Shown in pieces: positions 1-9,105 of a DNA stretch of 64,000 nucleotides. The position numbers and the translations under genes were made by a program. This DNA is from Ovis canadensis. Taxonomy: Eukaryota > Chordata > Mammalia > Artiodactyla > Bovidae. The stretch's first letter is position 1; every line of letters begins with the position of its first letter. The stretch spans positions 113,122,501 through 113,186,500 of the forward strand of contig NC_091245.1 of NCBI RefSeq assembly GCF_042477335.2. Direction: 5' to 3'. The notes below the pieces were generated by a model. It saw only the letters and a program-made list of their open reading frames with translations. It did no database searches and was not told where the DNA came from.

Positions 1-436
1 AAGTCCATAGTGAAGTGAAGTCCTTCACTCGTGTCCGACTCTTTGCGACCCCATGGATTGTGGCCTACCAGGCTTCTCTGTCCATATGATTTTCCAGGCA
101 AGAGTACTGGAGTGGATTGCCATTTCCTTCTCCAGGGGATGTTCCCCACCCAGGGCTCAAGACCCGTCTCCAGCATTGTAGGCAGATGCTTTTACCGTCT
201 GAGCCCCCAGGGAAGTCCATTACGTGAACATGAAGTCACTCAGTCGTGTCCAACTCTTTTCGAGTCCCCATGGATTGTAGCCTACCAGGCTCCTCTGTCC
301 ATGGGATTTTCCAGGCAATAGTACTGGAGTGAATTGCCATTTCCTTCTCCAAGGGACCTTCCCAACCCAGGGATCAAACCCGGGTCTCCCGCATCGTAGA
401 CAGACGCTTTACCATCTGAGCCACCAGGAAAGTCCA
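1..436 (-). repeat. Two adjacent Bov-tA/Bov-A SINEs
   Basis: Two copies (about 9-215 and 216-436) read in minus orientation as the ruminant tRNA-derived SINE. Each ends with the inverted promoter-side sequence CCAGGGAAGTCC or its close variant. AAGTCCAT recurs at position 1, between the copies and after the second, as expected of repeated insertion at one site. Confidence 0.85.
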
Positions 437-861
437 TACTTGTATCCAAAACAGTGGTATTTTTTGACCTTTTGCTCTGTCATCTTTGTCCCATTCCTTT
501 GGGCCAAAAGGTCTCTTCACGTTTCAGCCAACTTAAAGCAGTGTTTATCAAGCACCTATTGGGTGCTGTGAGGGAATACAAAGAAATATAAACCATAATC
601 TGTGACTTCCAATGACTTACAGTTTACTTCCAATACAATACAGGAAACAGGACAATATGTATCCAAAAAAGAAACTTCCTAAAGTTTCTAAAGAGAAACA
701 CTTGCAAAGCTCTGGTCTTTAGCCTCAAGGGAATTTAAAATCTTGGAGAGACATACACATCAAGTTAAATATGACAGTATAGAGAAGAGAGAAGAGCTTA
801 GAGAAGGGACCAGGAACTCGGGACTGTGATTGTCAGAGAAAATCTTAAGATGGGCGAACTT
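437..861. other. No gene or clear repeat recognised
   Basis: Moderately AT-rich sequence with no long ORF that resembles a protein and no family I can name. Confidence 0.5.
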
Positions 862-1451
862 AAGCAGGGATTTTATCTATTTACAAGTACACACTGTTTT
901 GTTGTTGTTTAACCCCTGAGTTGTGTCCAGCTCTTTTGTGACCCCATGGACTATATATAGCCCATCAGGCTCCTCTGTCCATGGGATTTCCCAAGCAAGA
1001 ATACTGGAGTGGGCTACCATTTCCTTTTCCAGGGGATTGTCCTGACGGAGGGATGGAAGCCGTGTCTCCTCTATTTGCAGGCAGATTCTTTACCGCAGAG
1101 CCACCAGGGAAGCCCTCACAGTGCTTTATTTATTTATTTTTGGCTGTGCTGGGTCCTTGTTGCTGCACACAGGCCTTCTCTAGTTACAAAGAAAAGGGGC
1201 TACTCTCTAGCTGCAGCCCATGGGCTTCTCATTGCAGCAGCCTCTCCCGTCTTGGAGCACAGGCTCTAGGCGCACAAGCTTCAGTTGTTGCAGCATGAGG
1301 GCTCTAGAGCGTGGGCTCAGTATTGTAGCTCAACCAGTTAGTTGCCCTGCGGCATGTGGAATCCTCCGTCACCAGGGATTGAACCTGTGTCCCCGGCACT
1401 GGCAAGCAGATTCGTAGCCACTGCACAGAGGAGTCCCTCAAGCAGGGATTT
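862..1451 (-). repeat. CHR-type SINE carrying a nested Bov-tA SINE
   Basis: The perfect direct repeat AAGCAGGGATTT at 862-873 and 1440-1451 brackets the whole insertion. The CHR SINE body is 1121-1439 (minus). A Bov-tA SINE (about 897-1120, minus) sits in its A-rich tail. Confidence 0.8.
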
Positions 1452-1784
1452 AAAGGAACTCTGAGACTGATCAGTCTTAAAGGTCATTTAGGTCACTTTC
1501 TCACCCTTCTCAGAAAAGAATTCAGTGACAAAGTGATAGGTAGTGGATCTATTTAGGGAGAAACATACTCCACAGTATATGGGCCATCTCAGAAGAGGCC
1601 CTGAAATAAAATGTGGTTAGTTTTTATGGGCTGGGTAATTTCATAGGCTAATGACTGGGAGGATTATTTCAATTATTTCAGGGAAGGGGCAGGGATTTCC
1701 AGAAATTAGGCCTCTATCCTCTTTTTTGGCCTTTGATGGTTAGCCTCAGAACCCTCATGGTGGGTGTGTCATTTAAATGCTAAT
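1452..1784. other. No gene recognised
   Basis: Unique-looking AT-rich sequence. There is no supportable coding region or named repeat. Confidence 0.5.
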
Positions 1785-2010
1785 ATATTACAAAGGCTTC
1801 CCTGGTGGCTCAGACAGTCGAGTTTGCCTGCAATGCGGGAGACCAGGGTTCAATCCCTGGGTTGGTAAGATTCCCTTGGAGAAGGAAATGGCAACCCACT
1901 CCAGTATTCTTGCCTGGAAAACCCCATGGATGGAGGAGCCTGGCAGGCTACAGTCCACAGCGTTGCAAAGAGCTGGACACAATTGAGCGACTTCATTTCA
2001 TATTACAAAG
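1785..2010 (+). repeat. Bov-tA SINE with 11-bp target-site duplication
   Basis: The SINE occupies 1796-1999 and begins GCTTCCCTGGTGGCTCAG. ATATTACAAAG flanks it perfectly at 1785-1795 and 2000-2010. Confidence 0.9.
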
Positions 2011-2033
2011 AGTGTATAATGGGGCTCAAGGGC

Positions 2034-2750
2034 TTCCCAGGTGGTGCTCAGTCAGTTCAGTTGCTCAGGCATGGCTGACGCTTTTCAACCCCATGGACTG
2101 CAGCATGCCAGGCTTCCATGTCCATCACCAACTCCTGGAGCTTGCCTAAACTCATGTCCGTCGAGTCGGTGATGCCACCCTGTTGTAGCCACATGTTCTG
2201 GGAAACAGACTCACTCAGAAGGACAATACAGATAGTGGAGTGCAGTTTATTACACCGGCGGGCCCAAGGAAGAGTCTTCTCATAGTCAAGGACCCCAACA
2301 AGGTTTTGTGAAAACCTTCTATACCCTAAGCGTTTGTGCCCAAACCCACCTCCCAAAATTCCCTGAAACTAGTCTGAACAAAGGAAAAAAAAAGATATAA
2401 TCAAAGTTAACTGTGATTCATATGCCTTAAGCCTAGGTAGTTAACTGTGGACAATTATCAATAGGCTTGTGGTCACACCCCAATAAGCATAATAGAATGT
2501 AAGATTCTATTTGGTTACACAGATAATTAGGGTATTCTTTTAGGCAATGGAGAGCCATGGGGCTCTTCCTTCAGGGGCCTGGTTTTCCAGTTGGTATGTC
2601 GTTTCCATCGATATTGGGCATATAGCTCAAAGTCCACAGTCCGGCCCAAGCTGGAGTCCTGCTTTCAAGATAGAGCCTGTTCTGTTTCCTCCTTCAATCT
2701 TATCCTCTGTCATCCCCTTCTCCTGCCTTCAATCTTTCCCAGGTGGTGCT
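2034..2750 (-). repeat. BovB LINE 3' fragment inserted in a SINE, 15-bp TSD
   Basis: BovB 3' sequence fills 2049-2180 and 2697-2735 in minus orientation. TTCCCAGGTGGTGCT at 2034-2048 and 2736-2750 is its target-site duplication. The two BovB pieces are consecutive in the family consensus, so the LTR between them arrived later. Confidence 0.8.
2181..2696 (-). mobile_element. Solo LTR of a ruminant endogenous retrovirus
   Basis: This block interrupts the BovB fragment, starts TGTTG and ends TTCA on the plus strand, giving TG...CA ends. On the minus strand it carries AATAAA followed by a U5-like stretch ending ACAACA. No retroviral genes lie next to it, so it looks like a solo LTR. I could not confirm the short target duplication, so the edges may be a few bases off. 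Confidence 0.6.
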
Positions 2751-3112
2751 AGCAGTAAAGAATCCACCTGCCAATGAGGAGACACAAGAGATGCAAATTC
2801 CATCCCTGGGTCGGGAAGATCCCCTGGAGTAGAAAATGGCGCCCCACTCCAGAATTCTTGCCTGGGAAATTCCATGAGCAGAGGAGCCTGGGGAACTACA
2901 GTCCGTGAGGCCACAAAGAGTCGGAGATGACTGAATGACTGAGCACTGTCTATCTGTCTGTAATGGGGCTCAAGGTCCACTGGAAGTTGAATTTTCCATC
3001 TTGGACCTTGTGGGTCCTAATCAGTTTTTGTCAGGGCCGATGTCTATATCATTCTTTTAAAGGTTGTTCCCTGCCCTCTTCCCTCCTGTTTCATTTCAGA
3101 TAGTCTTCATAT

Positions 3113-3850
3113 TGTTACTCCAAAACTGGGTTCGCCTCTTGGTATCACACCAATAGACGGCAAAGCCAATGATCAGGAGAAGGAAGAATTTATTATCACT
3201 AGCAGTAAGTAAGGAGAGCACCGGGGATTTTTCCCAAAGTAGCAAAGCAAAATTGGGAAACTTTTAAGCTGAAAGTACACATATATTCAGGAAGGGGCTT
3301 GAGGAGAGAACTTAGCAAAAAATTGGGGCAAAGGTTGACAGACTCCAAACTTTAGCCGATTGGAGTCAAAAGGTTCAGCAGCATCATCCCATCCTCCACC
3401 TGTGTGGTTTTAGTTCCACACAGGACCTAGTATTCTGTATATCCCTTGAGGAGGAACTAGGCCTTTGCTCTTTCATTGTACTATTATTTGCCTTTTCTCT
3501 GTTAGTGCATTCCTTTGTTCCTTAAGATGATTAATTACTGAGACCTGTTCAAGGGTAAGCATAGCTCCAGGCTTAGATCACAGAATGTCTTAGGCCAAAA
3601 TGACTTCTCTGATAACAAGAAAGCCATTAATTGTTCTCTTTCTCCAGAGATTCCCCTAACTAATCTGCTTACAAAATGGCACAGATCCATATGCCCAATT
3701 AATCTCACTCCTCTGGATAACCCCTTGTTTATTATTTTACCAAGAACTGAACCAGGTGCTAGAGAAACTGTCTTTCTAAGGGATAGACAGATCTCAGTTA
3801 AAACCCAGTTCCCCAATCTAACTATCTGTCCTTGGCCACCTCACATTTCT
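3113..3850 (-). mobile_element. Possible second LTR or ERV-derived segment
   Basis: It begins TGTTACTCC on the plus strand, so the minus strand ends GGAGTAACA. It has an AATAAA-like signal near 3190 and a GC/AT profile like an LTR. It differs in sequence from the LTR at 2181-2696. Family and far end are uncertain. No ERV gene is recognisable. Confidence 0.35.
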
Positions 3851-3939
3851 CTGAAATTTTCTCCATTTAGAAGGCAGTTATGATGATGGCAATATTGTCC
3901 TTTTTCTATTCTAACTACCTAACAATATGATTTACCTTA

Positions 3940-4012
3940 GGACAGGGAAGCTGGCATGCTGCAGGCCATGGGGTTGCAAAGAATCAGACACAGCTGAGCA
4001 ACTGAAAAGCAA
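3940..4012 (+). repeat. Bov-tA SINE 3' fragment
   Basis: The stretch reads as the last third of the SINE (GGCATGCTGCAGGCCATGGG and onward to the CAACTGAA end). Confidence 0.7.
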
Positions 4013-4576
4013 CAATGGCAAAATAAGAATTAAATAATATAATAGATGTACTATGCTTACTTAGCACAGAGCCAGGTACATTTTAAGAACTGCAATGGTA
4101 GTTATTTTTCATCACTCTTATTTTCAGTCTAAGAATGCATTTGCAACCCCATGCTTATGTCAGTTAATTTACAACAAAGGAGGCAAGAATACATGATGGA
4201 GAAAAGACAATCTCTTCAATAAATAGTATAGAAAAAACTGGACAGCTACACATAAAATTAGAACATTTCCTCACACCATATTCAAAAATAAACTAAAAAT
4301 GGATTAAAGACCTAAACATTAGACCTAGAAGAGAACATAGGCAGAACACTTTTTGATGTAAATCATAGCAATATATTTTAGAACAGTCTCCTAAGGCAAA
4401 GGAAATAAAAACAAAAATAAACAAATGGGACCTAACTAAACTTAAAAGCCTTTGCACAGCAAAGTAAAAGATAATCTACTGAATGAGAGAAAATACTTGC
4501 TGATGATATGATCAATAAGGGGTTAATATCCAAAATATATAAACACCTCATATAACTTAATATCAATAAACAACCC

Positions 4577-4890
4577 AGTTTTATTTATTTTTTGTCTGCA
4601 CTGGGAAGCATGTAGGCTTAGTTGCCTCTAGCACATTGGGTCTTAGCTGCTCCACCAGGGACTGAACCCATGTCCCCTGCTTTGGAAGGCTGATTCTTAA
4701 CCACTGGACCACCAAAAAAGTCCCTATTTTATTTATTTTTAATTGGAGGGTAATTGCTTTAAAATGTGTTGGTTTCTGCCGTACAACAATGTGAATCAGC
4801 CATAGGTATATATACATCCCCTCCCTCTTGAACCTCCCTCCCTAATCCCACCCCTCTAGGTTGTCACAGAGCACCAGGTTGAGCTCCCTA
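4577..4890 (-). repeat. CHR SINE followed by an inverted L1 3' end
   Basis: 4577-4726 is a short CHR-type SINE on the minus strand. 4727-4890 reads on the minus strand as the 3' UTR of a young bovine-type L1, including the segment around GTTGTCACAGAGCACCAGG. Confidence 0.6.
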
Positions 4891-4976
4891 CAACTGGGTT
4901 TTAAAACAGCCCAGATAGACAACCTTCCAAAGAAGACATACACATGGCTAATAAGCACATGAGAAGATACTCAACA

Positions 4977-5744
4977 TCACTAAGTATTCAGTTTAGTTCA
5001 GTGGCTCAGTCGTGTCTCTTTGCGACCCCATGAATCGCAGCACACCAGGCCTCCCTGTCCATCACCATCTCCCGGAGTTCACTCAAACTCACGTCCATTG
5101 AGTCGGTGATGCCATCCAGCTATCTCATCCTCTGTCGTCCCCTTCTCCTCCTGCCCCCAATCCCTCCCAGCATCAGGGTCTTTTCCAATGAGTCAGCTCT
5201 TCGCAGCAGGTGGACAAAGTACTGGAGTTTCAGCTTCAGCATCAGTCCTTCCAATGAACACCCAGGACTGATCTCCTTTAGGATGGACTGGTTGGATCTC
5301 CTTGCAGTCCAAGGGACTCTCAAGAGTCTTCTCCAACACCATAGTTCAAAAGCATCAATTCTTCAGTGCTCAGCTTTCTTCACAGTCCAACTCTCACATC
5401 CATACATGACCACTGGAAAAACCATAGCCTTGACTAGATGGACCTTTGTTGGCAAAGTAATGTCTCTGCTTTTTAATATGCCATCTAGGTTGGTCATAAC
5501 TTTTCTTCCAAGGAGTAAGCGTCTTTTAATTTCATGGCTGCAGTCACCATCTGCAGTGATTTTGGAGCCCAAAAAAATAAAGTCTGACACTGTTTCCACT
5601 GTTTCCCCATCTATTTCTCATGAAGTGATGGGACCAGATGCCATGATCTTAGTTTTCTGAATGTTGAGCTTTAAGCCAACTTTTTCACTCTCCTCTTTCA
5701 CTTTCATCCAGAGGCTTTTTAGTTCTAATACTTCACTAAGTATT
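4977..5744 (-). repeat. BovB LINE 3' fragment with 12-bp TSD, inserted in L1
   Basis: TCACTAAGTATT at 4977-4988 and 5733-5744 flanks the fragment. The minus strand encodes degenerate pieces of the BovB reverse-transcriptase C-terminus, such as GSKITADGDCSHEIK and VVMYGCESWTVKK, in different frames. It is a dead fragment. Confidence 0.88.
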
Positions 5745-6111
5745 AGAGAGATGCAAATCAAAATCACAATGAGATCACCTCACACCTGTCATAATGATTA
5801 TTATTATAATGTCTATAAACAGTCAATGTTGGCAAGGAAGTGCAGGGAAGGGAACCCTTGTATGCCGTTGGTGGTAATGTTAATTGGTGCAGCCAGTATG
5901 AAAGTTCCTCAAAAAAACAAAAGTAGAACTACCATATGATCCAACAGTTCCACTCCTGAGTGTTTAGCAAAAAAATAATAATAATAATAAATACTAATTT
6001 GAAAAGATACCTGCATCCCAATATTCACAGTAGCATTATTTACAACAGCCAACATATGGAAGTAGTCTAAGCATCCACCAACAGGTGAGTGGATAAAGCA
6101 GATGTGACTGA

Positions 6112-6131
6112 TACACACACACACACACACA
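6112..6131. repeat. (AC)n microsatellite
   Basis: About ten AC units within the L1 3' part. Confidence 0.85.
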
Positions 6132-6262
6132 GGAAAAAGAATGAAATTAAATTTAAATTAAACCATGAAAAAGAATGAAATTCTGCCATTTGCAAGGTCT
6201 TGGTGGACACAGACATTAAGCTTAATGAAATAACTTAGAAAGACAAATACTGTATGTTATCA

Positions 6263-6566
6263 TTCTATTGTTGTTCAGTTGTCCAGTCGTGTCTGACTCT
6301 TTGCAACCCATGGACTGCAGCATAACAGGCTTCCCTGTCCTTCACCATCTCCTGGAGCTTACTCAAACTCATGTCCATTGAGTTGGTGATAACATTCAAC
6401 CATCTCATGCTCTGTTGTCCCCTTCTCCTGCCTTCAATCTTTCCCAGCATCAGGGTCTTTTCCAGTGAGTTAGCTCCTCACACCAAGTGGCCAAAGTATC
6501 GGAGCTTCAGCCTCAGCATTAGTCCCTCCAAGGAATATTCAGGATTGACTTCCTTTAGAGTTGACA
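6263..6566 (-). repeat. BovB LINE 3' fragment
   Basis: About 300 nt of BovB 3' end on the minus strand, inserted in the same L1. An imperfect duplicate (TCATTCTA, TCATTATA) flanks it. Confidence 0.8.
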
Positions 6567-6605
6567 GTTTGATCTCATTATATATGGAATCTGAGAAAAC
6601 AAATG

Positions 6606-7077
6606 CATGTAACAAAACATAAGGGCTTCCCTGGTGACAGCTGATGAAGAACCCGACTGTAATGCAGGAGACGCCGGTTCAGGTCCTGGGTTGGGAAGAT
6701 TCCCCTGGAGAAGGGATAGGCTACCCACTCTGGTATTCTTGGGCTTCCCTGGTGATTCAGCTGATAAAGAACCCAAGTGCAATGCAGGAGACCCCGGTTC
6801 AATTCCTGGGTTGGGAAGATTCCCCTGGAGAAAGGATAGGCTACCCACTCCAGTATTCTTGGGCTTCCCTGGTGGCTCAGATGGTAAAGAATCTGCCTGC
6901 AGTGTGGGAGACCTGGGCTCCTTTCCTGGATTGGGAAGATCCTCTGGAAGGGGGCATGGCAACCCACTCCAGTATTCTTACTAGAGAACCCCCATGGACA
7001 GAGGAGCCTGGCGGGCTGCAGTCCATGAGGTCACAAAGAGTTAGACACAACTGAGTGACTAAGTACATGTAACAAAA
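6606..7077 (+). repeat. Tandem array of three Bov-A SINE units, 12-bp TSD
   Basis: Three head-to-tail units start near 6628, 6742 and 6861; the first two are about 115-120 nt and end at GGTATTCTTGG or AGTATTCTTGG, and the third is complete to 7063. CATGTAACAAAA at 6606-6617 and 7066-7077 shows that the trimer inserted as one element. Confidence 0.85.
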
Positions 7078-7404
7078 GAGACTCACAGATATAGAAAACA
7101 AACTAGTAGATACTAGTGGGGAGAGGGAAGAAGGTCACGATAAGGGGTATGGGATTAAGAGATGCAAATTATTAAGAGATGCAAAGGATTATGTACAAAA
7201 TAGATAAGCAATAAAGATATATTGTGCAGCACAGGGAAATATATCCATTTTCTTATAATAACCTTAAATGGAGTATAATCTATAAAAATATTGAATCACT
7301 ATGCTGTACATCTAAAACTAATACAGTATTGTATATCAACTATACTTCAATTTTAAAAATGCATTTGGAAGTATAATATTTATTAATATTACAGACACCT
7401 TAGA

Positions 7405-7787
7405 ATTGATACTTTTGAACTATGGTGTTGGAGAAGACTCTTGAGAGTCCCTTGGACTGCAAGGAGATCCAACCAGTCCATCCTAAAGGAGATCAGTCCT
7501 GGGTGTTCTTTGGAAGGAATGATGTTGAAGCTGAAACTCCAGTACTTTGGCCACCTCATGCAAAGAGTTGACACATTGGAAAAGACTCTGATGCTGGGAG
7601 GGATTGGGGGCAGGAGGAAAAGGGGACGACAGAGGATGAGATGGCTGGGTGGCATCACCTTCGATGGACGTGAGTTTGAGTGAACTCCGGGAGTTGGTGA
7701 TGGACAGGGAGGCCTGGCATGCTGCAATTCATGGGGTTGAAAAGAGTCGGACACGACTGAGCGACTGAACTGAACTGACTGATTAAC
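7405..7787 (+). repeat. BovB LINE 3' fragment
   Basis: Plus-strand BovB 3' end, encoding a broken piece of the last protein segment ([19 protein letters not shown]) and ending AACTGAACTGACTGA. Confidence 0.85.
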
Positions 7788-7861
7788 AAGTAATATTAAT
7801 GTTATTATAAATACTAAGTAATTTATAGTCAATTTACAGCAAACTAAAACCCACACGCCTC

Positions 7862-8345
7862 TTGTTTTTTAATAATATTTATTTTTATTTATTTATTTGA
7901 CCGCACCGGGTCTTAGTTGCAGCATGTGGGATCGAGCTCCCTGACCAGGGATCAAACCCAGGCCTTCTGCATTGGAAGCAAGGAGCCTTAGCCCCTGGAC
8001 CACCTAACATTGAACTACTATTAAATGAGATCTCTCACATACTATCTTTTTACAGTTGTGGGGTTTTGGCCACCCTGTGCAGCGTGCAGGGATCTTAGTT
8101 CCCCAGCCAGGGATCAAACCTGTGCCCAGCGCATTGGGAGCTCAGAGTCTGAAGCACTGGACCACCAGGGAAGTCCCTATACAATTTTTTTTAATGTTTA
8201 AATTCATTTATTTGATTACATCAGGTCTTGCTTGCGGCATGCGGGACCTAGTTCCCTAACCTGGGATGAATCTAGTTCCCTGACCTGGGCGCCCTGCATC
8301 GGGAGCCTGAAGTCCTGCCACTGGAGCACCAGGGAAGTTCCCCTG
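7862..8345 (-). repeat. Three CHR-type SINEs in a row
   Basis: Copies at about 7875-8012, 8046-8180 and 8195-8345 share the inverted CHR body (GCATGTGGGATC, GACCAGGGATCAAACCC, GGACCACCAGGGAAGTCCC). All are shortened. Confidence 0.75.
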
Positions 8346-8518
8346 TACAATTTTAACCGAAGTACATTTGCATTTATCCCTACTCAATTTTATATTTTTT
8401 TGTTTTGAAAATGAACTAATATACAGAAAAGTATACAAGTAATAATGTTAATGATTAAAGTAAATACAGATAATGTGCATTCCAGTTATTTCTGTATAAA
8501 ACATTTATGTGTATATTT

Positions 8519-8765
8519 ACAAAGCATAAAGGGGCTCTCCTGGTGGCTCAGTGGTAAAGAATTCACCTGAAAGGCAGGAGACTGCCTGCGATGCAGGAGA
8601 TGTGGGTTCTATCCCTGGGACAGGAAGAGGCCCTGGAGAAGAATATGGCAACCCACTCCAGTATTTATGCTTAGGAAATCCCATGAACAGAGGAAGCTGG
8701 AAGGCTACAGTCCACGGGGTCAAAAGAAGTTGGACACGACAGCAACTACACCACCACAAAGCATA
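8519..8765 (+). repeat. Bov-tA SINE with 10-bp TSD
   Basis: ACAAAGCATA at 8519-8528 and 8756-8765 flanks a SINE body at about 8530-8755. Confidence 0.85.
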
Positions 8766-8789
8766 CAAGTAAATTTGGAGTGTCCAAAT

Positions 8790-9104
8790 AATTGTTTTAA
8801 TTATGTATTTATTTCTGGCTGTGGTGAGGCTTTGCTGCTGCTCACGGGATTTCTCTAGTTGTGGCAAGCGTGGGGGTACTCTCCAGTCTCAGTGCGCAGC
8901 CTTCTCACCGCGCTGGGTTCTCGTGCTGGAGCTCGGGCTCTAGTAGGGGTGGCACACGGACTCAGTAGTTGTGTCTCTTGGGTCCTACACTCGGGCTCAG
9001 AGGTGCGTGGGCTTAAGTAGCTCTGCAGCACGTGGCATCTTCCCAGACAAGGATGGAAACCATGTCCCCTGAATTGGCAGGCGACTTCTCATCCACTGCC
9101 CACC
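8790..9104 (-). repeat. CHR-type SINE, nearly full length
   Basis: About 310 nt in minus orientation from TTTATTTCTGGCTGTGGTGA to the CCACTGCCCACC end. Confidence 0.75.
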
Positions 9105-9105
9105 A

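Larger units (their letters stand above)
2017..2975 (+). repeat. Bov-tA SINE split by later insertions, 15-bp TSD
   Basis: TAATGGGGCTCAAGG occurs at 2017-2031 and 2961-2975. Between these lie the first 17 nt of a SINE (2032-2048) and its remainder (2751-2960), separated by a BovB fragment that itself holds an LTR. Confidence 0.85.
4150..7365 (+). repeat. L1 LINE 3' part, broken by several younger elements
   Basis: L1 ORF2-end and 3' UTR sequence can be followed through 4150-4576, 4900-4977, 5745-6262, 6567-6605 and 7078-7365, with continuous consensus order. The gaps are a CHR SINE plus inverted L1 end (4577-4890), two BovB fragments and a SINE array. No intact ORF remains. Confidence 0.75.

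Noticed and set aside
5106-5660. 184-codon plus-strand open frame
   Set aside because: It is the antisense of a BovB fragment; the same false protein appears at every BovB copy here.
6606-7077. Regularly spaced repeats resembling a CRISPR array
   Set aside because: These are head-to-tail SINE units of a mammalian genome, with no constant short repeats and variable spacers.
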